Source: an uncultured Prevotellaceae bacterium (lineage in GTDB: Bacteria; Bacteroidota; Bacteroidia; Bacteroidales; Bacteroidaceae). Taken from it: a stretch of 24,736 nt of DNA. Under the pieces are notes generated by a model. The model did no database searches and had not been told where the DNA came from. It saw nothing but the letters and a program-made list of their open reading frames with translations. The stretch spans positions 1 through 24,736 of the forward strand of contig CALAEY010000033.1 in the NCBI GenBank assembly GCA_937891085.1, given 5' to 3'. The first letter of the stretch is position 1; each line of letters begins with the position of its first letter. Shown one piece after another: positions 7,502 through 14,606 of the stretch. Both the position numbers and the translations under genes were made by a program.

Positions 7502-7831
7502 TTATTTTACTGCCTGAGTGGCATTGGCATCAGAGGCATCGGCGAAGATGGAATTCTTGTCTACGCGAATACGCACATTGCGATCGATCTCAAGAATCAC
7601 ATCATTGTCGTTGATTTCCTTGATAGTGCCATGAATACCACCTGCAGTAACAACAGACTGGTTGACTTGCAGTTGCTTACGGAAATTATTGATTTCCTTC
7701 TGCTTCTTATTCTGAGGGCGAATCATGAAGAAATACATGATGGCAAACATAGCTATCAGCATGATCCACATCATGGCTCCATTATCAGCTGCCATAGGGG
7801 CTTGCAACATTACTAAATTGATAAGTGTCAT
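7502..7831 (-). CDS. yajC: Preprotein translocase accessory subunit YajC
   Basis: The 109-residue protein has the YajC layout. A single transmembrane helix (MIMLIAMFAIMYFFMIRPQNKKQKEINN, about 24-40) runs directly into the signature RPQNKKQKE, and a small beta domain follows (VVTAGGIHGTIKEINDNDVILEIDRNVRIRVDKNSI). YajC associates with SecDF and SecYEG in the inner membrane and helps protein export. It sits 24 bases after nusB and 13 bases before the YbbR-like gene. ATG at 7831 follows weak purine-rich sequence, and a later start would cut into the hydrophobic part, so this start is favoured. Confidence 0.95.
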   Translation of the reverse strand: MTLINLVMLQAPMAADNGAMMWIMLIAMFAIMYFFMIRPQNKKQKEINNFRKQLQVNQSVVTAGGIHGTIKEINDNDVILEIDRNVRIRVDKNSIFADASDANATQAVK

Positions 7832-7855
7832 AATAGTTGATTTTATAGTTTATGA

Positions 7856-8776
7856 TTAGAAATTCTTTAACAGTTTCCCTTGATTTTGAAGCATCTGGAT
7901 CACACCGTCAAGCGTGCCATTGACAAACGCCCCACTCTTATGCGTACTGTAATGCTTGGCCAGTTCCACATACTCATTCATAGTCACAGTAAGAGGGATA
8001 TTCGGGAAGCTAAGCATCTCTGCCATAGCCACCTGCATGATGATGATATCCATCAGAGCCAGACGTTCCATATCCCAGTTGCGGATATTGCCCTCTATCG
8101 CAGCGCGGTACTCCTCACCGTTCAAGATAGCACGACGGAACAAGCGGATGGCAAATTCCCTATCCTCATCATCCTTATACTCTGGAAGCAAAGGCTGATC
8201 AGCCCCACTGGCTTCTTCAAAGCGTTTGATGGTCTTCAGCACAAACGTATCTACTACCGCCTTGTCATCGTTCCAGTAAAGGCTCTGCTCTTCCAGCATG
8301 CCGTCTATTTCCTCATTATCCATGACGAAGTGCTTGTAGAGCTTGCGCCACAATTCACGATCAGCCTCGTATGTCTTGTTACCCGCATTCAGATACTCCA
8401 AGAAGATTTCGCTGTCCAAAATCTGGTCGAAGAGTGTCTTCACCACCAAACTATCGTTATCCCACGTACGCTTCTGGTTTGACACGTAATCCAAGAGCTG
8501 CTTGTTTACTTCCAACTGGCAGATAAACTTATTCTCCACCAACGCCTTGAGCTTTCCCTTAGTCTGCTCGTCAAGTTGTAATCGTGTATCGAGTTTCCTC
8601 TGCGCATAATTGGAAATCGCCACCATGAACATCAGAAGATAGTTATAAAGATCATAGGCTTTAGAGAGACTGAACAGCAACTCTTTTTCAGCAGCATCCA
8701 GGTTCTTGCTACCGTTTTGGTAATAGGCATATACGATTTGTATAATCTTAATACGAATAAGAACGCGGTTAATCAT
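7856..8776 (-). CDS. nusB: Transcription antitermination factor NusB (long Bacteroidetes form)
   Basis: The 306-residue protein is about twice the length of the Escherichia coli NusB. The C-terminal half (about 165-300) carries the recognisable NusB fold: EFAIRLFRRAILNGEEYRAAIEGNIRNWDMERLALMDIIIMQVAMAEML, then PLTVTMNEYVELAKHYST and GAFVNGTLDGVI. The N-terminal half begins MINRVLIRIKIIQIVYAYYQ, also NusB-like, and continues as charged helices. NusB with NusE (S10) binds boxA RNA and promotes antitermination on rRNA operons. The long form is usual in this phylum to my knowledge. It heads the operon yajC-ybbR-coaE-DUF5606. Alternative start codons would remove the conserved first helix. Confidence 0.93.
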   Translation of the reverse strand: MINRVLIRIKIIQIVYAYYQNGSKNLDAAEKELLFSLSKAYDLYNYLLMFMVAISNYAQRKLDTRLQLDEQTKGKLKALVENKFICQLEVNKQLLDYVSNQKRTWDNDSLVVKTLFDQILDSEIFLEYLNAGNKTYEADRELWRKLYKHFVMDNEEIDGMLEEQSLYWNDDKAVVDTFVLKTIKRFEEASGADQPLLPEYKDDEDREFAIRLFRRAILNGEEYRAAIEGNIRNWDMERLALMDIIIMQVAMAEMLSFPNIPLTVTMNEYVELAKHYSTHKSGAFVNGTLDGVIQMLQNQGKLLKNF

Positions 8777-8801
8777 ATCATAGTTGTTATTGTTTCGAGT
8801 G

Positions 8802-8818
8802 CAAAAATAGCTATTTTT
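8802..8818 (-). promoter_or_regulatory. -7 element of the nusB operon inside a 16-bp palindrome
   Basis: On the minus strand TATTTTTG (8809-8802) fits TAnnTTTG, 25 bases before the nusB start. The bases 8803-8818 form the perfect palindrome AAAAATAGCTATTTTT, so the plus strand carries TATTTTTA. No TTTG is found 19-21 bases upstream. Confidence 0.45.
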
Positions 8819-8937
8819 ACGGATTTAATTAGCATACAAACGCTTTTTTTTAGCTTTTGGAAGAATTAAAGCACGATTTTATTGACATATTCAAAAAAAA
8901 TCATCAAATTTGGCAATTGAAAATAAAAAGCACTATT

Positions 8938-9315
8938 ATGGAAGAGCCCAAAAAGAGAAACTTTGATGATGGAAATGACAAGGACATCGTCTATTCACAA
9001 GCTATTAAGGCAGGAAAGCGTATCTATTACCTTGATGTGAAGCGAAGCAAGAAAAATGAACTGTTCTTAGCCATCACAGAGAGTAAGAAAATCGTAAGCG
9101 GAGAAGGAGAAAACGCACAGTATTCTTTTGAGAAGCATAAAATATTCCTATACAAAGAAGACTTTGAGAAATTCTCTGATGCCCTCAAAGATGTCTTGGG
9201 CTATATCTATCAGCGTCAGGCTCCTGTGACCAACGAAGGGACCGGTTTGGAAGGTGAAGAAGCCAAAAACGACACTTCATTGGGGGATGAGATAAAGATA
9301 GATATCGATTTTTAG
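8938..9315 (+). CDS. PUR-alpha-like nucleic-acid-binding protein (DUF3276)
   Basis: ATG at 8938 gives 125 residues beginning MEEPKKRNFDDGNDKDIVYS. The core (about 15-95) has the PUR-repeat pattern of DUF3276: VYSQAIKAGKRIYYLDVKRSKKNE, then LFLAITESKK and HKIFLYKEDFEKFSDALKDVLGYI. Related spirochaete and Bacteroidetes proteins (the BpuR group) bind single-stranded DNA and RNA. The C-terminal tail is acidic (GEEAKNDTSLGDEIKIDIDF). The frame is open upstream to a TTG at 8857, but the extra 27 residues look unlike the family and no promoter precedes them, so the ATG is preferred. No convincing TAnnTTTG was found upstream. A terminator overlapping the next promoter follows directly. Confidence 0.85.
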   Translation: MEEPKKRNFDDGNDKDIVYSQAIKAGKRIYYLDVKRSKKNELFLAITESKKIVSGEGENAQYSFEKHKIFLYKEDFEKFSDALKDVLGYIYQRQAPVTNEGTGLEGEEAKNDTSLGDEIKIDIDF

Positions 9316-9325
9316 CAAAATATCA

Positions 9326-9355
9326 TTGCGGATTAAAAAAAAAGCAGTACTTTTG
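9326..9355 (+). promoter_or_regulatory. Promoter of rplY
   Basis: TTG (9326-9328), 19 bases, then TACTTTTG (9348-9355), a close fit to TTTG-N19-TAnnTTTG. Transcription would start near 9362 and leave a leader of about 114 bases. Confidence 0.7.
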
Positions 9356-9367
9356 CACCGCTTTTTC
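9339..9367 (+). terminator. Terminator of the DUF3276 gene, overlapping the rplY promoter
   Basis: AAAAAGC (9339-9345) and GCTTTTT (9360-9366) pair around a 14-base loop, with GT/AC pairs possible inside. It begins 23 bases after the DUF3276 stop codon. The -7 element of rplY (9348-9355) lies inside the hairpin loop. The stem is short and AT-rich. Confidence 0.5.
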
Positions 9368-9475
9368 TATACACCCTTGCAAATAGCACTCCCAGAAAGA
9401 GACTATATTGCAAATGTGCGATGGTGAATTAAGCAAAACAACTTAATTTTAGAGTAACACAAAAATTTAAAAGAA

Positions 9476-10060
9476 ATGAGAACATTTGAATTACAAGGAG
9501 CTACAAGAACTATCGCTGAGCGTTCTTCAGAGCAGGCAAGAGCCTTAAAGGCACTTCGCAAAAACAACGGTGTACCATGCGTACTTTACGGAGGCAAGGA
9601 AAACATTAACTTCTGCGTGAAGAGTGACGATCTGCGAAAGTTGGTTTACACCCCACACATCTACGTGGTTAACCTGACTATCGACGGCGTGGCTCACACT
9701 GCTATCATGAAGGAACTCCAGTTCCACCCAGTGAAGGACACTATCCTGCACATTGATTTCCTGGAGATCGACGACCAGAATCCTATCGTTATGGAAGTGC
9801 CTGTTAAACTGCAGGGCTTGGCAGAAGGTGTGAAGGCTGGTGGTAAGCTGCAGCAGCAGATGCGTAAGCTGAAAGTGAAGGCTCTATATACCAATATTCC
9901 AGAGGTACTGAACGTTGACGTGACTTCTTTAGGCCTGGGCAAGTCTACAAAGGTAGCCGACCTGAGCTTTGAGGGGCTGGAGCTGATCAATCCAAAGTCT
10001 GCCGTTGTTTGCATGGTGAAGGCTACTCGTGCTGCCATGAATGCCGCTGCCAATCAGTAA
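9476..10060 (+). CDS. rplY: 50S ribosomal protein L25 (Ctc form)
   Basis: The 194-residue protein starts MRTFELQGATRTIAERSSEQ, the N-terminal 5S rRNA-binding L25 domain (about 1-90, with ALRKNNGVPCVLYGG and DGVAHTAIMKELQFHPVKDTILHIDFLEI). The C-terminal TL5/Ctc beta domain follows (about 98-185: PVKLQGLAEGVKAGGKLQQQMRKLKVKAL, then DVTSLGLGKSTKVADL). This long form is normal outside the Escherichia coli group. Codon choice is strongly biased, as expected for a ribosomal protein. The gene has its own promoter and a leader of about 114 bases with two copies of TTGCAAAT. A terminator separates it from pth, the usual downstream partner in Bacteroidetes and many other bacteria. Confidence 0.97.
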   Translation: MRTFELQGATRTIAERSSEQARALKALRKNNGVPCVLYGGKENINFCVKSDDLRKLVYTPHIYVVNLTIDGVAHTAIMKELQFHPVKDTILHIDFLEIDDQNPIVMEVPVKLQGLAEGVKAGGKLQQQMRKLKVKALYTNIPEVLNVDVTSLGLGKSTKVADLSFEGLELINPKSAVVCMVKATRAAMNAAANQ

Positions 10061-10100
10061 ACATTCGTAGCAAACGAATAGAGATACAGTTATAGAGAAT

Positions 10101-10157
10101 GCGGATGCCGCACAGTGCCGATGTTGAATCAGCGATGTTGCGTCATCCGCTTTTTTA
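10101..10157 (+). terminator. Terminator after rplY with unusually large hairpin
   Basis: GCGGATG (10101-10107) pairs with CATCCGC (10144-10150). After a one-base mismatch CGCA pairs with TGCG, and TTTTTT follows. The 26-base loop contains two direct copies of CGATGTT. It lies between rplY and pth. Read-through may still supply pth, because no separate pth promoter was found. Confidence 0.75.
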
Positions 10158-10173
10158 TTGAAATACATTCAGA

Positions 10174-10740
10174 ATGAAATACTTAATCGTTGGTTTGGGA
10201 AATATAGGTCCCGACTATCATGAAACGCGCCACAACTCTGGCTTCATGGTGGTGGACAGACTTGCAGCTGCTGCAGGGCTGACATGGGACGACCGTCGCT
10301 ATGGCTTTGTCACCACGCTCAGCGTGAAAGGCCAGCAGCTGGTCTTACTCAAACCTTCTACTTTCATGAACCTCAGCGGTAATGCCGTGAGGTATTGGAT
10401 GCAAAAGGAGAACATCCCTCTGGAACGTGTGTTGGTAATAGTGGATGACCTTGCCCTGCCTACAGGCACTCTGCGCCTAAAACCAAAAGGAAGTGACGGC
10501 GGGCACAACGGGCTCAGGAACATTGCCGATGTTCTTGGCACACAAGATTTTGCAAGGTTAAGATTTGGAATAGGCAATGAGTTCCCACGTGGAGGACAAG
10601 TGGACTATGTACTCAGTGGCTTCACTGATGAGGAATGGGAAATCCTACCAGAACGACTGGACAAGGCTGGAGAGATCGTCAAGAGCTTCTGCTTAGCAGG
10701 CATTGCCATCACAATGAACCAGTATAATAAGAAGAATTAG
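10174..10740 (+). CDS. pth: Peptidyl-tRNA hydrolase
   Basis: The 188-residue enzyme releases tRNA from peptidyl-tRNA that has fallen off the ribosome. The family residues are all visible: GLGNIGPDYHETRHNSGF with Asn10 and catalytic His20, FMNLSGN (64-70), the Asp pair at 91-92 in VIVDDLALPTG, and GSDGGHNGLRNI (106-117). Length is normal. It follows rplY and precedes the S4-domain gene by 22 bases, so pth, the S4 gene and the oxidoreductase gene probably share a transcript. No clear promoter stands between the rplY terminator and the start. Confidence 0.97.
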   Translation: MKYLIVGLGNIGPDYHETRHNSGFMVVDRLAAAAGLTWDDRRYGFVTTLSVKGQQLVLLKPSTFMNLSGNAVRYWMQKENIPLERVLVIVDDLALPTGTLRLKPKGSDGGHNGLRNIADVLGTQDFARLRFGIGNEFPRGGQVDYVLSGFTDEEWEILPERLDKAGEIVKSFCLAGIAITMNQYNKKN

Positions 10741-10757
10741 AGTTTAGAGTTTAGAGG
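10737..10757 (+). repeat. Three-copy heptamer tandem repeat between pth and the S4 gene
   Basis: TTAGAGT, TTAGAGT, TTAGAGG in direct succession. The first copy overlaps the pth stop codon. The last supplies GAGG, the likely ribosome-binding site six bases before the next ATG at 10763. Confidence 0.85.
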
Positions 10758-10762
10758 AAATT

Positions 10763-11182
10763 ATGGAAGCAAGGTTGGACAAATGGTTGTGGGCAGTGCG
10801 TATTTTCAAGACACGCTCTATCGCTGCCGATGCCTGTAAGAAGGGGCGTGTAAGCCTGAACGGCACGCAGGTGAAAGCGTCTCATTCGGTAAAGGTCAAC
10901 GATGTGGTGCAAGTGCGCAAACCCCCTATCACCTATTCCTTTAAGGTGCTGCAAGCTATCGAAAAGCGCGTAGGGGCCAAGTTGGTGCCTCAGATGATGG
11001 AGAACGTCACTACACCAGACCAGCTTGAATTGCTGGAGATGAGCAAAATCAGTGGTTTTGTGGACAGAGCTAAAGGTACGGGACGACCAACCAAAAAGGA
11101 TCGCCGTGAGCTGGATGAATTCACAGCACCAGAATACATGGATGACTTCGACTTCGATTTCGACTTTGATGGAGAAGATTAA
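10763..11182 (+). CDS. hslR: Hsp15-like RNA-binding S4 domain protein
   Basis: The 139-residue protein begins MEARLDKWLWAVRIFKTRSI, the hallmark of the S4 RNA-binding domain of the Hsp15 family (about 1-62, with ACKKGRVSLNGTQVKASHSVKVNDVVQV). In Escherichia coli, Hsp15 binds 50S subunits carrying stalled nascent chains and helps recycle them, which suits its place beside pth. A basic helix region (KGTGRPTKKDRRELDEF) follows. The C-terminus is an acidic run of alternating Asp and Phe (DDFDFDFDFDGED) encoded by an imperfect hexamer repeat. GAGG from the preceding heptamer repeat serves as ribosome-binding site. The gene symbol rests on domain similarity. Confidence 0.88.
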   Translation: MEARLDKWLWAVRIFKTRSIAADACKKGRVSLNGTQVKASHSVKVNDVVQVRKPPITYSFKVLQAIEKRVGAKLVPQMMENVTTPDQLELLEMSKISGFVDRAKGTGRPTKKDRRELDEFTAPEYMDDFDFDFDFDGED

Positions 11183-11217
11183 ACCTTATCTGTAATAAAT
11201 GAAAAACATAGAGTAAG

Positions 11218-12204
11218 ATGGCAGATCAGATCATTAAATGGGGTATCATTGGTTGCGGAGAAGTGACCAAGTATAAGAGCGGGCCTGCTTTCAGGAAAGT
11301 GAATAACTCTGAAGTGGTGGCTGTGATGAGCAGGGAACTGTCTAAAGCAGAAGCCTATGCCAAAGAGCGTGGCATTGCCAAATGGTATGATGATGCGCAA
11401 TCATTGGTAGACGATCCTGAGGTGAATGCCGTGTACATCGCCACTCCCCCATCCTCTCATGCCACATACGCCATCATGTCTATGAAATCGGGCAAGCCAT
11501 GCTACATCGAAAAGCCTATGGCTGGAAGTTATGAGGAATGCTGCAGAATCAACCGCATCTCCAGTGAGACAGGCGTGCCTTGTTTCGTGGCTTATTACAG
11601 ACGTTATCTACCCTATTTCCAGAAGGTAAAGCAGTTGATAGATGAAGGTGCCATCGGGAAAATAATCAATCTCCAACTTCGATTTGCCGTGCCTCCACGC
11701 GACCTGGATTACAATAAGGAGCACCTGCCTTGGCGCTTACAGCCAGACATCGCAGGCGGTGGTTATTTCTATGACTTGGCTCCACACCAAATCGATATGA
11801 TTCAGAACATTTTCGGCATCATTCTGGATGTATCTGGCTATAAGAGCAACAGAGCACACCTCTACAAAGTAGAAGATACTCTGAGTGCTTGTTTCCGTTT
11901 TGAAAGTGGCGTAGTGGGCAGTGCCTCATGGTGCTTTGTTGCACACGATTCTGCACGTGACGACCGCATCGAAGTTATAGGCGACAAAGGCATGATCTGC
12001 TTCTCTGTCTATAGTTATGACCCTATAGAACTACACACCGAAAAGGGACGGATCGAAATACCCGTAGAGAACCCTACCTATGTGCAACAGCCTATGATTC
12101 AGCGCGTGGTAGACCACCTGTTGGGGAAGGCCGAATGTTCTTGCAACGGAGAGTCAGCCACCCTTACCAACTGGGTGATGGACAAAATCTTAGGAAAGAT
12201 TTAA
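11218..12204 (+). CDS. Gfo/Idh/MocA family NAD(P)-dependent oxidoreductase
   Basis: The 328-residue protein has the two-domain layout of this family. The N-terminal Rossmann fold starts KWGIIGCGEV (residues 7-16), with AVYIATPPSSHATYAI (71-86) and the conserved EKPMAGSYEE (Lys99). The C-terminal substrate domain contains GGGYFYDLAPHQIDMIQ, whose His is in the usual catalytic position. These enzymes oxidise or reduce sugars, inositols or related compounds. The substrate cannot be told from sequence. It follows the S4 gene by 35 bases. Its last 15 bases overlap the 3' end of the convergent antiporter gene, and no terminator separates them. Confidence 0.9.
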   Translation: MADQIIKWGIIGCGEVTKYKSGPAFRKVNNSEVVAVMSRELSKAEAYAKERGIAKWYDDAQSLVDDPEVNAVYIATPPSSHATYAIMSMKSGKPCYIEKPMAGSYEECCRINRISSETGVPCFVAYYRRYLPYFQKVKQLIDEGAIGKIINLQLRFAVPPRDLDYNKEHLPWRLQPDIAGGGYFYDLAPHQIDMIQNIFGIILDVSGYKSNRAHLYKVEDTLSACFRFESGVVGSASWCFVAHDSARDDRIEVIGDKGMICFSVYSYDPIELHTEKGRIEIPVENPTYVQQPMIQRVVDHLLGKAECSCNGESATLTNWVMDKILGKI

Positions 12205-14439
12205 GAGCCTTCCTACATCGCTACGCTCACCTACAATCCACATCACATCGCCCACATTGAACGGCTCACGCACATTGGGGGCGTGTAAACTTTCATCTCC
12301 GCGCTCCACACCGGCAATGAGGCAGTGGTACTTGTCGCGTATGCCTGTTTCTGGAGGTGTAAGACCTTGGAAAGGAGAGCCTTCTACTATCTCAAACTGA
12401 CGCAAGATCATCTCGCTCTGCTCTATTACATCAGCATCCACTGTATCGGAAGCCTTAGCCAGCTCTTCTCCGAAAGTAACTAGTTCATCATCAGTACCCA
12501 GAACGGTGATTCTGTCGAAAGGATAAAGCTGCGTATCTGCTTTAGGGATATTGATACGTCGATTGCCACGTAAAATAGACACTACCTGCACCCCATATTT
12601 CTTACCGAAGTTAAGTTCTGCAAGTGAAGATCCTGCCCATGTAGTCTCCCCAGGCAATTCATAGTCGGTAAGGTGTAAATCCTTTGAAAGCAGACGACCG
12701 GCATACTCTGGTTTCTTTTCTCCCCTGTACTCAGCCTGCACTTCACGTGAGCGAAGATTCTTGATGAAAGTCTGCTCTATCATGATACTTTGTCGTTTCA
12801 AACTGCGCGAATAAATCATGGCTGCGATGATAATCAATATAATCACAACCAGCAAACCGAAAGAAAGATGCAGCAGTTCTGTGAACACCGTCATAAGAAA
12901 AGCACCAGCAATAAGCACTCTTATGACTATGGTAGCCATCAAAGGCAGACGGTTGGCTCGTTCATGCCAAAGAGTCTTGAACTCCTCTGAATGATTCTTT
13001 TTAATCATGATAGAGCGTAAGAATGGTGCCAACATCAACACGGTAAACGCTAACATGAGCAGATTGGCCCAAGGAGCTGGTATCCACTGCTTGCATAGAG
13101 GAGTAAGAAAACGCAAGGAGATGATGACGATGGCAATACAGATAATGGAATAAACCACAGTGTTACGCACCAAAGCCATGATAAGGTTGCGCCATACACT
13201 CTCCTGATTGGCTGTGCGAGTGCCATGCGTATATCTGTCGAGTAACGAGCGCCAACGGGCTGGGAGGTGTGCCTCCGCAAAATTGGAAGCAGGTTCTGCC
13301 AGACGTATCATATAAGGCGTAAGGAAGGTTGTGATGACCGATACCGCCACTACAATCGGATACAAGAAATCACTCGTCACACCTAATGATACGCCTAAAG
13401 AGGCAATGATAAACGCAAATTCACCTATTTGTGTCAGGCTGAAGCCACACTGCATGGCTGTCTTTAACGACTGACCTGAGAGCAACACACCCAAGGTTCC
13501 GAATGTAGCCTGCCCGATAATCACCGTCAATGTAATCACCAAAATAGGCAACGCATAAGCTACAATCATGTTTGGATCTACCATCATGCCCACAGAAACG
13601 AAGAAGATGGCACCGAAAAGGTCCTTCACGGGCTTCACCAATCGGTCGATATGCTCCGCCTCTACCGTCTCTGCCAAGATAGAACCCATCATGAAGGCAC
13701 CAAAGGCAGGAGAAAAACCTGCCATAGCAGCCATGACCACCATGAGGAAGCAAAGGCCCAAAGAAACGATCAACATGGTCTCATCGCCCATCAGCTTACG
13801 CGTTTTACGAAGTACCAAAGGAATCAAATAGATACCCACCACAAACCAAAGGATCAAGAAGAACACCAGCTTTCCGATGCTCCAGAGCATCTCCGTACCT
13901 TCGAAATTACTGCTCACAGCCATGGTAGACAGCATCACCATAAGTACGATGGCCAAAACATCTTCCAAAATCAGGATGCTAAGCACCAAACCTGTGAATT
14001 GCATCTTGCGAATGCCCAAGTCATCGAATGCCTTGTAGATAATGGTCGTAGAAGACATGGCTATCATACCGCCAAGGAAGATGCAGTCCATACGACTCCA
14101 TCCGAAGAGAGAGCCGACGGTGATTCCCATGAATATCATACAGAAGATGATTGTCAGTGCAGCAATTACAGCAGAGCCGCCCACCTTCATGATTTTCTTG
14201 AAGCTGAACTCCAATCCTAAGGCAAACAGAAGAAAGATCACGCCTATGTCAGCCCAAGTGTGAACACTCTGAGTATCAACCACAGACGGAAGGAAACCCA
14301 GATGCGGACTGGCCATGAAACCAGCTACTATATAACCTAAGACCAGAGGCTGCTTCAGCCTTTTGAAAAGCAAGGTCATCAGCCCTGCATAAACCAATAT
14401 AACAGCCAAGTCGGCAATTAAGGGAGCTAATTCTGACAT
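12190..14439 (-). CDS. CPA2 family cation/proton antiporter with two C-terminal RCK_C (TrkA-C) domains
   Basis: From ATG at 14439 the product has 749 residues. An upstream ATG at 14478 is rejected because the promoter -7 element (14461-14468) lies between the two. The N-terminal half (about 1-385) is a hydrophobic exchanger domain with about 12 helices, including QPLVLGYIVAGFMASPHLGF, DIGVIFLLFALGLEFSF and SFSPAFGAFMMGSILAETVEAE-like segments of KefB/CPA2 antiporters. A second hydrophobic block (about 430-540) follows. The C-terminal part has two TrkA-C-like regulatory domains, near 590-655 (AGSSLAELNFGKKYGVQVVSI) and 670-745 (FQGLTPPETGIRDKYHCLIAG). No nucleotide-binding TrkA-N domain is seen. 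Na+ versus K+ cannot be decided. The gene is divergent from the Na+-pumping decarboxylase cluster. Confidence 0.9.
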   Translation of the reverse strand: MSELAPLIADLAVILVYAGLMTLLFKRLKQPLVLGYIVAGFMASPHLGFLPSVVDTQSVHTWADIGVIFLLFALGLEFSFKKIMKVGGSAVIAALTIIFCMIFMGITVGSLFGWSRMDCIFLGGMIAMSSTTIIYKAFDDLGIRKMQFTGLVLSILILEDVLAIVLMVMLSTMAVSSNFEGTEMLWSIGKLVFFLILWFVVGIYLIPLVLRKTRKLMGDETMLIVSLGLCFLMVVMAAMAGFSPAFGAFMMGSILAETVEAEHIDRLVKPVKDLFGAIFFVSVGMMVDPNMIVAYALPILVITLTVIIGQATFGTLGVLLSGQSLKTAMQCGFSLTQIGEFAFIIASLGVSLGVTSDFLYPIVVAVSVITTFLTPYMIRLAEPASNFAEAHLPARWRSLLDRYTHGTRTANQESVWRNLIMALVRNTVVYSIICIAIVIISLRFLTPLCKQWIPAPWANLLMLAFTVLMLAPFLRSIMIKKNHSEEFKTLWHERANRLPLMATIVIRVLIAGAFLMTVFTELLHLSFGLLVVIILIIIAAMIYSRSLKRQSIMIEQTFIKNLRSREVQAEYRGEKKPEYAGRLLSKDLHLTDYELPGETTWAGSSLAELNFGKKYGVQVVSILRGNRRINIPKADTQLYPFDRITVLGTDDELVTFGEELAKASDTVDADVIEQSEMILRQFEIVEGSPFQGLTPPETGIRDKYHCLIAGVERGDESLHAPNVREPFNVGDVMWIVGERSDVGRLLNLS

Positions 14440-14460
14440 AATCGTATCTTTATTTTCGAG

Positions 14461-14492
14461 CAAAAGTAAAACAAACATCGGTAAAATTCAAA
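14461..14492 (-). promoter_or_regulatory. Promoter of the antiporter gene; fixes its start
   Basis: On the minus strand TTTG (14492-14489), 20 bases, then TACTTTTG (14468-14461). Transcription should begin near 14455, downstream of the upstream in-frame ATG at 14478, so translation must start at 14439. Confidence 0.78.
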
Positions 14493-14520
14493 TATTTCGC
14501 CCCCATTTTTATTCATATTT

Positions 14521-14554
14521 TTTGCCGAAAATTAAAGAGAATTTAGTAACTTTG
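14521..14554 (+). promoter_or_regulatory. Promoter of the methylmalonyl-CoA epimerase/decarboxylase operon
   Basis: TTTG (14521-14524), 22 bases, then TAACTTTG (14547-14554). The -7 match is exact, and the spacer is slightly longer than the usual 19-20. It lies 53 bases before the epimerase start and back to back with the antiporter promoter. Confidence 0.65.
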
Positions 14555-14606
14555 CAGTGATTTATTATCGCATTCATTATAAACGTTTAATTAACATATC
14601 AAAACA

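Noticed and set aside
7880..8482. Open frame of 200 codons on the plus strand
   Set aside because: Antisense to nusB. Composition is His- and Leu-rich with no family pattern.
7856..8776. NusB twice the usual length, possible fusion
   Set aside because: Long NusB is, to my knowledge, normal in Bacteroidetes. No second unrelated domain is evident.
8857..8937. TTG start adding 27 residues to the DUF3276 protein
   Set aside because: The added stretch is unlike the family and AT-rich intergenic in character. ATG at 8938 gives the usual N-terminus.
13651..14220. Open frame of 189 codons on the plus strand
   Set aside because: Antisense to the hydrophobic part of the antiporter. The His/Gln/Glu-rich translation is typical of a mirror image of membrane helices.
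14440..14478. Upstream ATG adding 13 residues to the antiporter
   Set aside because: The promoter -7 element lies between this ATG and the chosen start, so the upstream codon would not be transcribed.
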